Assembly (NCBI GenBank): GCA_009602725.1
Contig: WELB01000001.1
Coordinates: 155,422 to 219,421 of the forward strand
Direction: 5' to 3'
Length of the DNA stretch: 64,000 nucleotides
From: Spirogloea muscicola
Lineage: Eukaryota > Streptophyta > Zygnematophyceae > Spirogloeales > Spirogloeaceae
Position numbers and translations under genes: made by a program. The first letter of the stretch is position 1. Each line of letters starts with the position of its first letter. Below the pieces are notes generated by a model. It was not told where the DNA came from. It searched no databases and saw nothing but the letters and a program-made list of their open reading frames with translations. Of this stretch, positions 12,251 to 22,197 are shown in pieces.

Positions 12251-12439
12251 GCAAAATCTGTTGGGGTCAAAAAGCATATACCACTCAGTTATGCAAGTGG
12301 CTACGACGAATAGGTGCTCATGGTGGGTCATTGTCAGCAGCCCCAAAGCAGAGGAGCTTGCTGCCGGAAAATGAAAGGTCAGGACAGCGATACCCAGAAA
12401 ATGCAGCAGTGTAGCCTGCTCAATTGCACTAGCAAATGC

Positions 12440-12900
12440 ATGACATTGTGGAGCGAGAGAGCGAGACTGGGAGGCGCATGCGGAAAACCTGAGCGAGCGA
12501 CCCAGCGGCACTGAAGCCGGGCTGCTCAATTTGCCGGCTTTGGCAGCAGATTATCGCCCGCCGTGCAAGCGGCTGGAGTTCTGGCCACCAGCAGCCACAT
12601 TCATTCAATCTCAGCTTGCGATTCTCCTTCCGACTTCCTTGGACCTTGTCATTCGTTTGTGAGCTGGCCCTTGACAGCCTCGACCCCTTCTGAAAGAGCT
12701 ATGAAAAACTACTGCGGCTACTGTAAGGATTGGTCCTCCCTTCTGCAGCATGTAGTCCAGCTGATTGACGGGCATGGTCGTAGTCGGGAAAGGGCAGCTT
12801 TGGGCATACCAGCATTCTGCAGGCGTTGGTTGCAGTATTACGAACATGCGGCTTCTCCCTACGTTTGCAGCGTTCCCAAGCTCACTATCTAGCATGCTGG
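12440..12900. mobile_element. LINE fragments and a reverse family B copy
   Basis: 12478-12522 matches 49318-49360 closely (GGAAAACCTGAGCGAG...GAAGCCGGGCTG). 12650-12705 is a reverse family B copy. 12715-12890 resembles 30745-30900 of the LINE fragment at 30.6 kb (TGGTCCTCC...CTGATTGA...GCATTC...GCAG). All are fragments without continuous frames. Confidence 0.5.
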
Positions 12901-13039
12901 GCGTGCTGCAAGCCAGGCTACTGGCTTCCGTGGCGGTGCTCCCGCTCCCCAGATTATAATCTCAACGTTGTATATGCTCGTGGGAACTGATTTGCTCCTT
13001 CAGCCTGCTTTTGCACTGGTTCGCTCTGCCCCCCTTAGC

Positions 13040-13090
13040 TTGTTTTCTCTCTCTTGGGCTGGCCTCTCACAGCCACCAGAGTTTGGCCGC
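13040..13090 (-). repeat. Family B repeat, reverse
   Basis: Reverse core GGGCTGGCCTCTCACAGCC. Confidence 0.7.
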
Positions 13091-13294
13091 GCTTTCCTTA
13101 GCATAGGGCTTTGCTATGTGTAGCCCCGCTCCTTGCATTAGCATTTTCCTGATTAGAGTATTGGATTGATTTGGCATCCCCTTCAATCCATGCGCACCGG
13201 GCACCTTCTCTCTCAGACCTCGTCATTTATATGGAATATTATCTTTAAAAGCAAACATTCAGAGTAGCTTATTCTTCAAATGAAACAGTGCTTC

Positions 13295-13370
13295 CACATT
13301 GACTGGTGGCTGTGAGAGGCCAGCCCACATTGGACAAGGTCTGAAGGAGCCGGATGGCGCCAAATGCAAG
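13295..13370 (+). repeat. Family B repeat
   Basis: Forward copy with the longer left part seen at 49.02 and 49.98 kb: TTGACTGGTGGCTGTGAGAG, then GCCAGCCC and GGACAAGGTCTGAAGG. Confidence 0.75.
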
Positions 13371-13452
13371 ATACTAAGTGCAAAGACGGCAGCAGGGGAG
13401 CTCTCCGTAAGTCAGTTTCTTCAAAGCCATCGCGTTCTTCTGAAAAGAGCTG

Positions 13453-13454
<2 letters not shown>

Positions 13455-13506
<52 letters not shown>
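13455..13506. repeat. (CT)n microsatellite
   Basis: Twenty-six uninterrupted CT units, directly followed by a fragment resembling family A (GATGGCGCGCGGTGCG). Confidence 0.97.
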
Positions 13507-13509
<3 letters not shown>

Positions 13510-13787
13510 GAGAGATGGCGCGCGGTGCGTGTGATGAAAGGGAGGCCAATCCTAGCCTTGCAGATGTCCTTGTAAACGGGGTAATGAGTTGGCTAAGGGG
13601 GGCACTAATATCCTCGAGGGAGCACATACATGTCTGACAAGCTAAGCTGAGGAGCCAGACCACCACCACGGAAGCTATTAGCCTGGCCTTATGCACGCCC
13701 TCTCTCTCGTCGAGGTTATTTAGCGCCTCTTGCTGACGTCTTGGAGACAAGTATCTCCCCTACACGGAATTATCCCCTTACGGCCCT

Positions 13788-15320
13788 GCCTGAGCAATGT
13801 ATTGGCTTGAATTGGCCTCCCTTTCATTTCATGCGCCCCGCGCGCCTTCTCTCTCTTCTTGATGCCCTCAGGATGCCGGATGAGCTCTTTCGTACTGCCA
13901 CCCCATCGCTTGCTGGGCCTCCCCCCGCCCTGTCTGCTTGGCGTGCTCCAGAGTGAGTGTGGGGAGCGGTCGACGGACCCCGCGGAGCTGGCGGCGCGTA
14001 TCCTCCGCTGCGCCACTGGAGGTGAAAGAACAGCTGCTCACGACCTCCGTGATGCAATGTTCGGCATCTTCCAGGAGGCCGGATACACGGTGGCGATGGA
14101 GAACACTTTCGTTATGCCAATTCTCCAGAGGGCCGACGGACTCCACACGCACCCTAAACACCCTGGCGGGCCTGATGCGCGACGTCGGCTACCGCGCCAC
14201 TGTGGAAGTAATCAATGTAATGCCCATCACCACGGATTCCCAGGGACGCCATAATCGTCGCACCCTGAACATTGTGGGTGTACGACCTGGCGGTGGCCCA
14301 CGCGCCTTGGTGGATGTGGTGGTGACGGAGGCATACAAGAGTTCCGCTTCGACGCACACTGCTGGCCAGGCAGTGGGAGGTGCTCAGCAGAGAAGCTCCG
14401 ACACTACTCTGACTACCCCCGCAGCGATCACCTCCTACCGGCAGCAATTGACACACGTTGGCTGCATGGGCCCTCGCTATCACACCTTACTGCAGACTAT
14501 TGCAAGCTTGGGATACGCTCGACGTGAATATTTGCTTGTAGCTCAGATGAGCATGCCGGCAGCCTACTTGTCATTCTTGCGTTGTCGAGTGTCAGCTTGT
14601 CTGAAATTTGGTCAAGCCTTAGCTGGTAGCTTAAGAGCTTGTCGATTGCCGTCCGGTATTCGGGCATCAGTTAGTGACCTCTATGTGCTGACTCGTGGTT
14701 ACGGAGCGGGTCAGCTTAGCAGCAGGTAACGTACATTTGTCAATGTGCTTGTCTTCGTATTTGGCCCCACATGGCCCTCCATCTCTTAACACACGCATTT
14801 TACCGTGTCGACCTGGTGGCGTCCACGACGGCGCGCGCATCATCGCTGACGTGGTCACCGCTGATGTGGTCGACCGCTCCAACCCGGGGCTCTCTGCCTC
14901 GCGGGCTGGCCATGCTGCAGCGAAGGCTGCTCGCAGCAAGGCGGCCAAACACGCCGACCACCCTGCTGCAGATGAGTTCGTCCCCCTGGCTGTGGCCGTG
15001 AACGGGGCTCTCGGGTCCCAGTGGCTCGACCTGCTGGCCAGGCTTGCCGCGGCGCGCTGTGTCCCGCAGGCGCGGTGAGCCGGCCGACGTCGATGCCGCT
15101 GGCTTGTGGGCCCAAGTCTTTTCTTATGCGATTGTCGGTCTCTCTTCAGCGGTCCATGGCCCAGGCCTTGCATCTGCGGGCTGGTCGTGCTCTCGCTGCG
15201 GCCTCCGGCTTTCGTCAAGAGAGAGAAGGCGCGCGGTGCGCATGAAATTAAAGCGAGGCCAATTCAAGCCATTACATTGTTCAGGCAGAAAATGCAGAAA
15301 GTGCAAAGAAGGGGATTGTT
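13788..15320. mobile_element. LINE remnants bounded by inverted family A repeats
   Basis: A reverse family A copy at 13788-13860 and a forward copy at about 15218-15290 face each other across LINE debris. 13935-14150 encodes a C-x-C/H-type zinc-finger-like region and the H-D-L-R-D-A segment; 14150-14765 encodes the endonuclease-like core (R-R-T-L-N-I-V-G-V, then A-L-V-D-V-V-V-T-E-A-Y) and the LINE tail. 14810-15215 is the equivalent part of a second family (G-A-R-I-I-A-D-V-V, then E-F-V-P-L-A-V). The core matches what is known of restriction-like endonuclease domains at the C-terminus of non-LTR elements, which is inference from motif layout. Frames are broken between pieces, so none is an active copy. 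Confidence 0.65.
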
Positions 15321-15464
15321 TTCCGGCAGCAAGTCTGTCGGATTTGAGGCTCCTCACTCGTGACTACTGGGTGGTCCATCCTCCCCCCGTACTACAATAG
15401 CTTCTTCAGGCCCCTTCTTCTTGCCCCTTCGTAGCTGCTAAGCGCTTTTGGCCCCTTCGAACCG

Positions 15465-15535
15465 TCGTCAATTCTTTTCGGACTAGCTTTTCACAGCCCT
15501 TGCCCCCATTGGGAGTGCCACTTCTTTTCTTCTAC
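15465..15535 (-). repeat. Family B repeat, reverse, just upstream of the methyltransferase gene
   Basis: Reverse core TTTTCACAGCCCTTGCCCCC followed by ATTGGGAGTGCCACTTC. It lies about 150 bp before the start codon at 15676, so it could sit in the promoter or leader. Confidence 0.7.
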
Positions 15536-15675
15536 CACTTCTTTTCTTCTCACAGCCATGGACCGTAAGCTGGAAGAGCTGTAGTTCTCAGCAGTTCTCA
15601 GCAGAGCTCTCACTTCTCAGCTCAGCAGACACGAGTTTGGGGACTCGCCTCGCCCCCAACACTCGCTGCGCCGCG

Positions 15676-18600
15676 ATGGCCGCCAAGGGGCCGCCGCCGC
15701 CGCCGCCGCCGCCGGTGTCGGCGGAAGCGGCGGCGCCAGCCGCCCCGGCGGTGCGGATCTACGCCCCGCGAGGCGGCGTGCTCCCGGCCTTCTGGCGAGG
15801 TTTGCCGGTGACAGTGAACACCGCGGCCTCCGGAGGTCGCCTTCTTCCAGAACCCAAACCCATGTTGCGGGCCCGGCCTTACTGCTGCCCCACTGCGCCG
15901 CGCCTCCTCCCCCTCTGGCCGCGGCCGCCATGGCGGCGCAGACAAGCACGAGCACGACGCGGCGCGCAACTGGGACCTCTTCTACCGCCGCAATGCCGCC
16001 AATGTGAGTGGGGTTTAGGGTTTAGGCTCAAGCCCGCCCCCCCTCCTTGCCTCCCTCCCGGCCACCTTCTGCCTCATGCCCTCCTCTCGGCTGCTGTGCA
16101 GCTCTGCGGGGAGCTCCGCCTAGAGGCAGCTGACCGACTCGCCGGGCCTGCCTGCCTGCCCACCTGCCCCTGGCGGTGCAGTTCTTCAAGGATCGCCACT
16201 ACCTGCACCACGAGTGGGGCCAGTACCTGCTCGCCGCCGAGGTACGCCGAGTCCCGCGAGCAGCGACGGCGGCTTTGCAATCCGAAGCTCTCTCGGAGCA
16301 GTCACGAGAGCTCAGGCTTGAGGGCTCAGTGATTGGGAAGTAGGGTTTGGGTTAGGCGGATTGCCTTGACCTGTGAAGTACAAGAATTCAGCCTATTTGC
16401 AGGAGAGTGCAGTGTAGGCCTTTAAATTGGACTCGAGGTGTGAGGTTCTAGGTCATAAACCCCTACTTCTTCTGACCCTAGACTGCTATCCTGTCTGATC
16501 TATCACATCTGAGGTGTTTGAACTCTGCATGGGCTCTCAGATCAGGGGTCACGGTCCAGTATAAAGGCTGGCATACTAGCATCATAAGAAAGCAATCTGT
16601 TAATTACTGCATGTTTTACAGGGGCTCCCTCATGATGTTGGACATGAAGCTCAGCACGTTGGCAAGTGCAGACTCTGGTGCTGGGGCATTGACCGACAGC
16701 CGCCTTGGTTGGCTGCTTGATGCAGGTCGGAGGAGACAGCACAGCCCCTGGGCTTGTGATTCTCGAGGCATGTCCGACCAAGCCCCAAGACCACAAGCAG
16801 AAGCTATTGTTGATGCTGCCCTCAAGGCGGTTGGAAGTCTGCTGCTTTGCACAGCTTGCTGTCTAGACCCTGTAACACTGCTCATACAGGATCCTGCCAC
16901 GCTCCACTTGCTGACGTTGTGGTTGCTTTGATTACCAGCTGCTAGCTTTGATGCTTTTGCCTTTGCCCGTATGCAATTGCCTGGCGTTGGTTGCAGCTTG
17001 GCTGCGGCGCGGGGAATACTGTGTATCCTCTCCTCGCTGCCAACAAGGAGGCCTTTGTCTACGCAACTGATTTCTCACCCAGAGCGGTTGAGCTTGTGAA
17101 GGTGAGCACATCTTACTGGTGCATGCCAATTTGTGAATCTGACTTAAGCCAAAGTTTTGAAGGGGAATCAGCCAACGGAGCGTCCACCAAGAAGAAGCAT
17201 CTGCTCATTGTCTACTGCCTGCGCTTCTGAACGCTCTTTTGTAGTGCGTGGACAGGCTCATGCAGAATACAGTGGAAGGAGGATCAAGACGTTTGTGAGT
17301 GATATCTCTGTTGACGATCTGGTGGAGAATGTGCCGGCAGCATCGGTGGATGTTGCAATGATGGCACGTGCCTGCCCTTCGCCGTCATGGCTGTCATTGA
17401 CAAGTGCTGCTTGTGAGGTTGTCAAGCGCGAACAGCAGGCAGTCATTGACAGAGCAGCTACTGGGAAAGTATCTGATGTGTGGTCTCATGCTGCCGGTTC
17501 TCCTGGTCGCTTGGCCCTGGCAGATATTTGTGCTGTCAGCAATATCGCCTACTAAGATGCATGCGGTGCTTTGCAACATCGCCAAGGTCTTGAAGGTGAA
17601 TGACATACATTCCACTGGTCGGTCTTACACCATGCCATTCTCCTGCCTGCTTCTACTCTGCACTGTCTGTATTTTGTTTGTTAATTTGTTGGTTTCCTGA
17701 AGTCTCACCTGTGCAACCATGCATGGTGCCTCTTCTTGCTGGCAGCCAGGTGGTCGTGTGCTGCTGAGGGATTACGCAGCTGGAGATCTTGCTCAGGTAC
17801 CCTGCCTTGCTAATGAGGTGGGTCTTGTCAAAAGCTGACAAGACCCACCACCTTGCGACCTTATTGCTTGGGCATGTTGCCTGCCCCACATAGCTGCAGA
17901 AGGCCGCTCAGACCTACTAATACAGTCAACCCTGTCTGAGGTCATAAGGTCGGTAAGGGAGGTTTGTATAACGATAAACAGGATAACGGTAGTGGGAATC
18001 ACGTGACATCACGTGCCCTTATAAACACCTGGTCCCTGGTGCCGCGGTGCGAGAGGTGTCGTCTGCGTGTCCGGGATGCGCTCACCATGGATGAGCTCTT
18101 GGAGCCCGACATTGAGCTTCAAGGATTTCACGTCGACATTGACATTGAGAACGACGCCGAGCCGGTCCAGACGGTGGACGAGCTGGCGCAGGCCGACACG
18201 GACACACTGGCGCTTCCTTTGGAGGAACGCCTTGCGCTCTCCGAGCTGTCGCCAACATGCTTGATGTGTCGGGTGCGAAGCAAGCATCGGCGCTCGCCGT
18301 CATCCGTGGCCTTCAACATGACACCCGCGTTGAGCAAGTGCAGCGGCTCAAGCAGACATCCATTACCGCCTTCTTCGAGTCGTCATGACGGATTGCTTAT
18401 GCCAGAGTCCTGTTCAAGGCGGCGGCAACCAGACGGCCACGTTAAAATTATTAATGCGCACTTCATCATAGGGCCATGGACTACACACAATCTTTTCAAG
18501 TCACTACGTATAGTCCACTTATGCTGGTCGCGGGTCGGATGGTTGGTCGCACGGTCCGTCCATGGGTATAAGCTTATATTTGAGGAAAACATATAAAGTA

Positions 18601-20598
18601 TGGAAGTATAGAGGATTACAACCTTAAAACTATAAACCTAGTCGGTTTGCCAGAATTCGATACGTTTTATAGGATATAAGCTAATGGAGGATAAGCTTAG
18701 ACAGGGTTGACTGTACAGATATCTGATCTTTGTTGGTTTCTATCTGATGGTTGCAGGAGAGGCTTATGGCCAAGGAGCAGAAGATCAGCGACAATTTTTT
18801 TGCAAGAGGGGATGGCACGGTCGGTCACTGTTGGAGTTTTGCAGCTTGTGCTTAAGTGACCTCATAAGATTGCACGGAACTTAATGACCAGGAATTGGGT
18901 GGCCACGAAATGCTGGAATGCTGCTTTGAAAATCTGATACGTCAAGTCAATGCTTTGTTCTGGGCCGGTGTGCTGACGGGCTGGGTTTGTTGACATGTAT
19001 TGCTGTACAGCTTGTCTACTACTTCACTGAAGCCTACCTTAGGGACCTCTTCTCCACAGCTGCATTTGAATGCGAGCACATGAAAATCCATAGCAGAGAA
19101 ATTGCAAACCGGGCACGCCAGCTAGTGATGAGTAGGTGTGACTTGCTCAGCCATTCTCCCCTCTCTGCAACTTGCAATCATGGTGTACAGGCATGTCGAT
19201 CTTCAACGTATCTCGGACTCTGACACAGAACTTTCAAGTCTTCCGTGTGAAAATTTGATTGCTCAGCATGACTTGATGTAGCTCTTGGCTGCTCCACCTC
19301 CTTCAGGCGCTGGATTCAAGGCACATTCGCACTGAGGACAAACTTCTCAGCTCAGTCAGGCTTTGCATTGGCTGCCTCTGGCAGTGAGGCATCGACTGTC
19401 AAGGTGAAGCAAGAGCAGTCCCGTATTCAACCCAACTGTCTTCTTGGAAGAGCTGTTTGTTGCAGAAAGTGATGGAACATTGGTGCTCTGAGAAAGTTGT
19501 GCAGGGTGGTAGTCACTCAAGTAACAGTGTAGATGCCACATGTGCGCAGGATGTATGTGCTGATAAGGGCAAGAAGCCATATACCTAGAGGACCTGCCTT
19601 TACTCAGAGACTTTTATGCTGAGCAACTCGAGTACGTGGTAAGGGGTGGACAAAATGGGCCACACGATGTTTAGGATTGCTATGGAAACCCGAGCAACTA
19701 TGTTTGACCGTGACTGCATCTTGTCGCCATGCACTAGCCAGATTTTGCTGGGCTGCATGTTGGCTTGGTCAGTGAGGCATGCCTTGTTGTGTACACATCT
19801 ATAGAGCGGGAGTGCGTTGGAGAAACTGACATTCCGGATATGGGAACGTGGCACTTGCTGTAAGGTGCAGATTCAAGAGGTTAAAGTTGGCAGGCACCGT
19901 GCTTGTCATCAAGGCCCTCTCGCAGGAGTACCAGCATGTGCAAGACAGCGCGGAGCTCCCTCATCTGGGACTCCTCGAAGGCCCTGGCAGAGCTCCTGGC
20001 TGCCAGACCGCAGCTCTTTGCGGACAAGGCTGTGCTTGAGCTCGGATGCGGGGCTGCTGCACTTCCCTCGCTTGTTGCTGCAGCTGGAGGCGCACGAGTT
20101 GTCGTAGCCACGGACGGGGATCCAAGCATTCTGGTCTTGCTCGAAGAGAACATAAGAGCCAACAACATGCGCCAGAAGGTCCTGTATCAGCAGCTGCAGG
20201 GGGGAGATGCAAAGGACGTCCTGCAAACGAAGGAGGTCAACGGTGGTGAGCCGTTCGACGTGGTGTTTGGCAGCGACGGAATGTACATCAAGGAAGCTGT
20301 GCCGCTGATGGTTGAGACTGCCAGTGCACTTTTGCCCCAACCTCAGGACAGTCGGAACGCAGGTTACTTGCTACTTTGCCACATGAAAAGGAGAGTTTCT
20401 GAGTCGGAGATCCTGGAGGCAGCACAAGCATATGGCTTTCAGCTCCTCCAGGAGGACCCGAGCTTGACACTGAGTGTTGAAGGGAATGGGGCAGCAGACT
20501 CTGTGGCAAGTCTATCAACCTTGTCAGAAACATGGCAAAGTGGGCCGTTGAGGATACTCCCATTCATGCGAAGAACGCAAATAGCAGATGATTCTTGA
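15676..20598 (+). CDS. Two-domain methyltransferase: METTL2/6/8-type tRNA m3C methyltransferase joined to a Methyltransf_16-like domain
   Basis: Exons: 15676-15799, 15942-16003, 16182-16241, one unresolved, 16997-17101, 17256-17363, 17524-17595, 17746-17796, 18757-18819, 19011-19135, from 19307, and 19871-20598 (stop 20596-20598). The first domain has N-W-D-L-F-Y-R-R and F-F-K-D-R-H-Y-L before the SAM motif L-G-C-G-A-G-N-T, then A-T-D-F-S-P-R-A-V-E-L, I-F-V-L-S-A-I, P-G-G-R-V-L-L-R-D-Y and R-R-W-I-Q-G-T-F. This family methylates C32 of tRNA to m3C. The second domain has K-A-L-S-Q-E-Y-Q-H, I-W-D-S-S, V-L-E-L-G-C-G, A-T-D-G-D and the late L-L-C-H-M-K-R-R. Arabidopsis TRM140b is recalled to have this same order. 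The polyproline N-terminus may be a targeting leader. Oddities: one intron has a GC donor, one carries a transposon, the exon between 16242 and 16996 is not settled, and a one-base shift is apparent near 19937. Confidence 0.86.
17817..17849. other. Perfect 14-bp hairpin just inside an intron
   Basis: Arm GGTGGGTCTTGTCA at 17817-17830, loop AAAGC, exact reverse complement at 17836-17849. It starts 21 bases after the 5' splice site of the methyltransferase intron that also holds the pogo-like element. Confidence 0.9.
17923..18713 (+). mobile_element. Pogo/Tigger-like DNA transposon, internally deleted
   Basis: The two ends are exact 15-bp inverted repeats (CAGTCAACCCTGTCT at 17923-17937 and its complement at 18699-18713), flanked by TA at 17921-17922 and 18714-18715, the target duplication of the Tc1/mariner/pogo group. 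The 791-bp interior keeps only the acidic C-terminal part of a transposase: M-D-E-L-L-E-P-D-I from 18087, an acidic D-I-D-I-E-N-D stretch, then in a second frame a segment ending K-Q-T-S-I-T-A-F-F-E-S-S and a stop at 18386-18388. That ending resembles the Q-T-x-x-x-x-F-F close of pogo/Tigger transposases. The catalytic DDE part is absent, so it is non-autonomous. It sits in the intron 17797-18756 of the methyltransferase gene, same strand. Confidence 0.88.
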
Positions 20599-20599
20599 C

Positions 20600-21699
20600 A
20601 GTCGTGCACAGTCAGATTGTTCAGATGGAAACATTTTGTTCGAGTGCTGCACTAGGGTTGCCCCTGTCGATGCAGTCTGGTGTGTGCTACATCCCGATAA
20701 TGACAAGTATCGTAGCCAAAGCACGGATCCTAAAAATACTGCAGGAGGCTGCACAAGGCGGTAGTACCTCCAGCAGCAGCGATGGTGTGTGGCTTGATAG
20801 CAGCCCGTCACGCGAGCTACTTCTCAGTGACCACGGTCGGTGGTGAGACGTGTCAGGAGGACGAGGACGCTTTCAGATGTCAAGGGCACAAGTCGGCAAA
20901 GGAATGGAGGCGGTAGAGAAGACTTGTGCTACATAGAGACAAGAGCTGACATCGAACCAGGCTTGGCACAGGGAGACCTCGAAGGGAGGTGACTAAGACC
21001 TTGTACACGCCTTTGGGCTGGCCTCGCACAGCCAGTACCTTACTTTGGGAAGCGCTCGTCCCTGGAAACGGAGGTGGTCTGGCCGGTCTTCGAGACGGTG
21101 TAGCCGGGGTCAGGGTTGGGGGTACATGGCAGAGGCCGGAGCAGAGGAGGGAGGAAGGCGGCCAGCCCGGCCGGCGGGAAGAGGGAGGGAGTGGGCGAGC
21201 AGGGTAAACTCCGCGCCGCGTGGCGCGGCGCACGGGCGGGGCTTTGGACGGACAAGATGGGCCGCCGTCCGACGGCACCGATGCGCCGCATCGAGACCGT
21301 GCGTGGGCTCCATCGGACGGCTTGAGCGGCAGGAGCCCGCGCCTCCTCCCGGCCCGTTGGCGCGAACGGGCCGCGGGGTGGGGGTTGTGCCTAGCCGTTG
21401 AAGCGCGGGGTTGCCCACGCGGGAAGTCAAATGCCTCCCGGGATGGGAGCTGGGGGGGTTGGTTCGAACGAGGGGCCGCGCCTGGAGGCGCTCTGAGGCC
21501 GTCTTTGGCCACGTTCAGCGGAGCTGGAGTGCCTCGAAGCAGTCGGGCACGTGCAAGCAACGAAGCCCCCGAGGGGGGGTCAGGGGCCCCGATTTACGTT
21601 TTTGACGCGCACGGGCAACTGCCCGGACCCCCGGCGCCGGTCGCCTGTCAATCGCCCCCGCCTCAGGAGTTACCCCCTCCCTCCCTAGTCGCCCCCCCC
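20600..21699. other. GC-rich intergenic stretch up to an assembly gap
   Basis: A reverse family B core lies at 21010-21035 (GGGCTGGCCTCGCACAGCC). Open frames overlap on both strands without recognisable motifs. A GGGA/CCTCC-rich region precedes the gap. Confidence 0.4.
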
Positions 21700-21923
21700 N
21701 NNNNNNNNNNNNNNNNNNNNNNNNNNNNNNNNNNNNNNNNNNNNNNNNNNNNNNNNNNNNNNNNNNNNNNNNNNNNNNNNNNNNNNNNNNNNNNNNNNNN
21801 NNNNNNNNNNNNNNNNNNNNNNNNNNNNNNNNNNNNNNNNNNNNNNNNNNNNNNNNNNNNNNNNNNNNNNNNNNNNNNNNNNNNNNNNNNNNNNNNNNNN
21901 NNNNNNNNNNNNNNNNNNNNNNN
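21700..21923. other. Assembly gap (224 N)
   Basis: Unknown bases, bordered on both sides by C-rich sequence, which probably caused the break. Confidence 1.
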
Positions 21924-22197
21924 CCCTCCCCCAGCGTCCAGCCACCCCTTCCGCACGCCTCTTCACATCTCCCCCCCCCCCTCTGCTTTCGGACCCCCCT
22001 CCCATACTCCACCTCCTCCGCCCCTTGGACGCTGCCGCCTTTCTATCTTGCGGGCGCTGCACCGACAGTGCGCAGCCCAGCGGCAGGCGGCGGCCAGCGC
22101 CCGGTGCCTGCTAGCAGCAAGGCGCCGGTCAGCCTGCCGGTCGCTGCTGCTCGAGGCCTGCAGCTCGGCAGGCGCAACTCGCCTGCTGCCTGTCGCC

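Noticed and set aside
17923-18713. Reading the pogo-like open frame as an extra exon of the methyltransferase
   Set aside because: It is bounded by terminal inverted repeats and TA duplications, and the flanking exons already join in phase without it.
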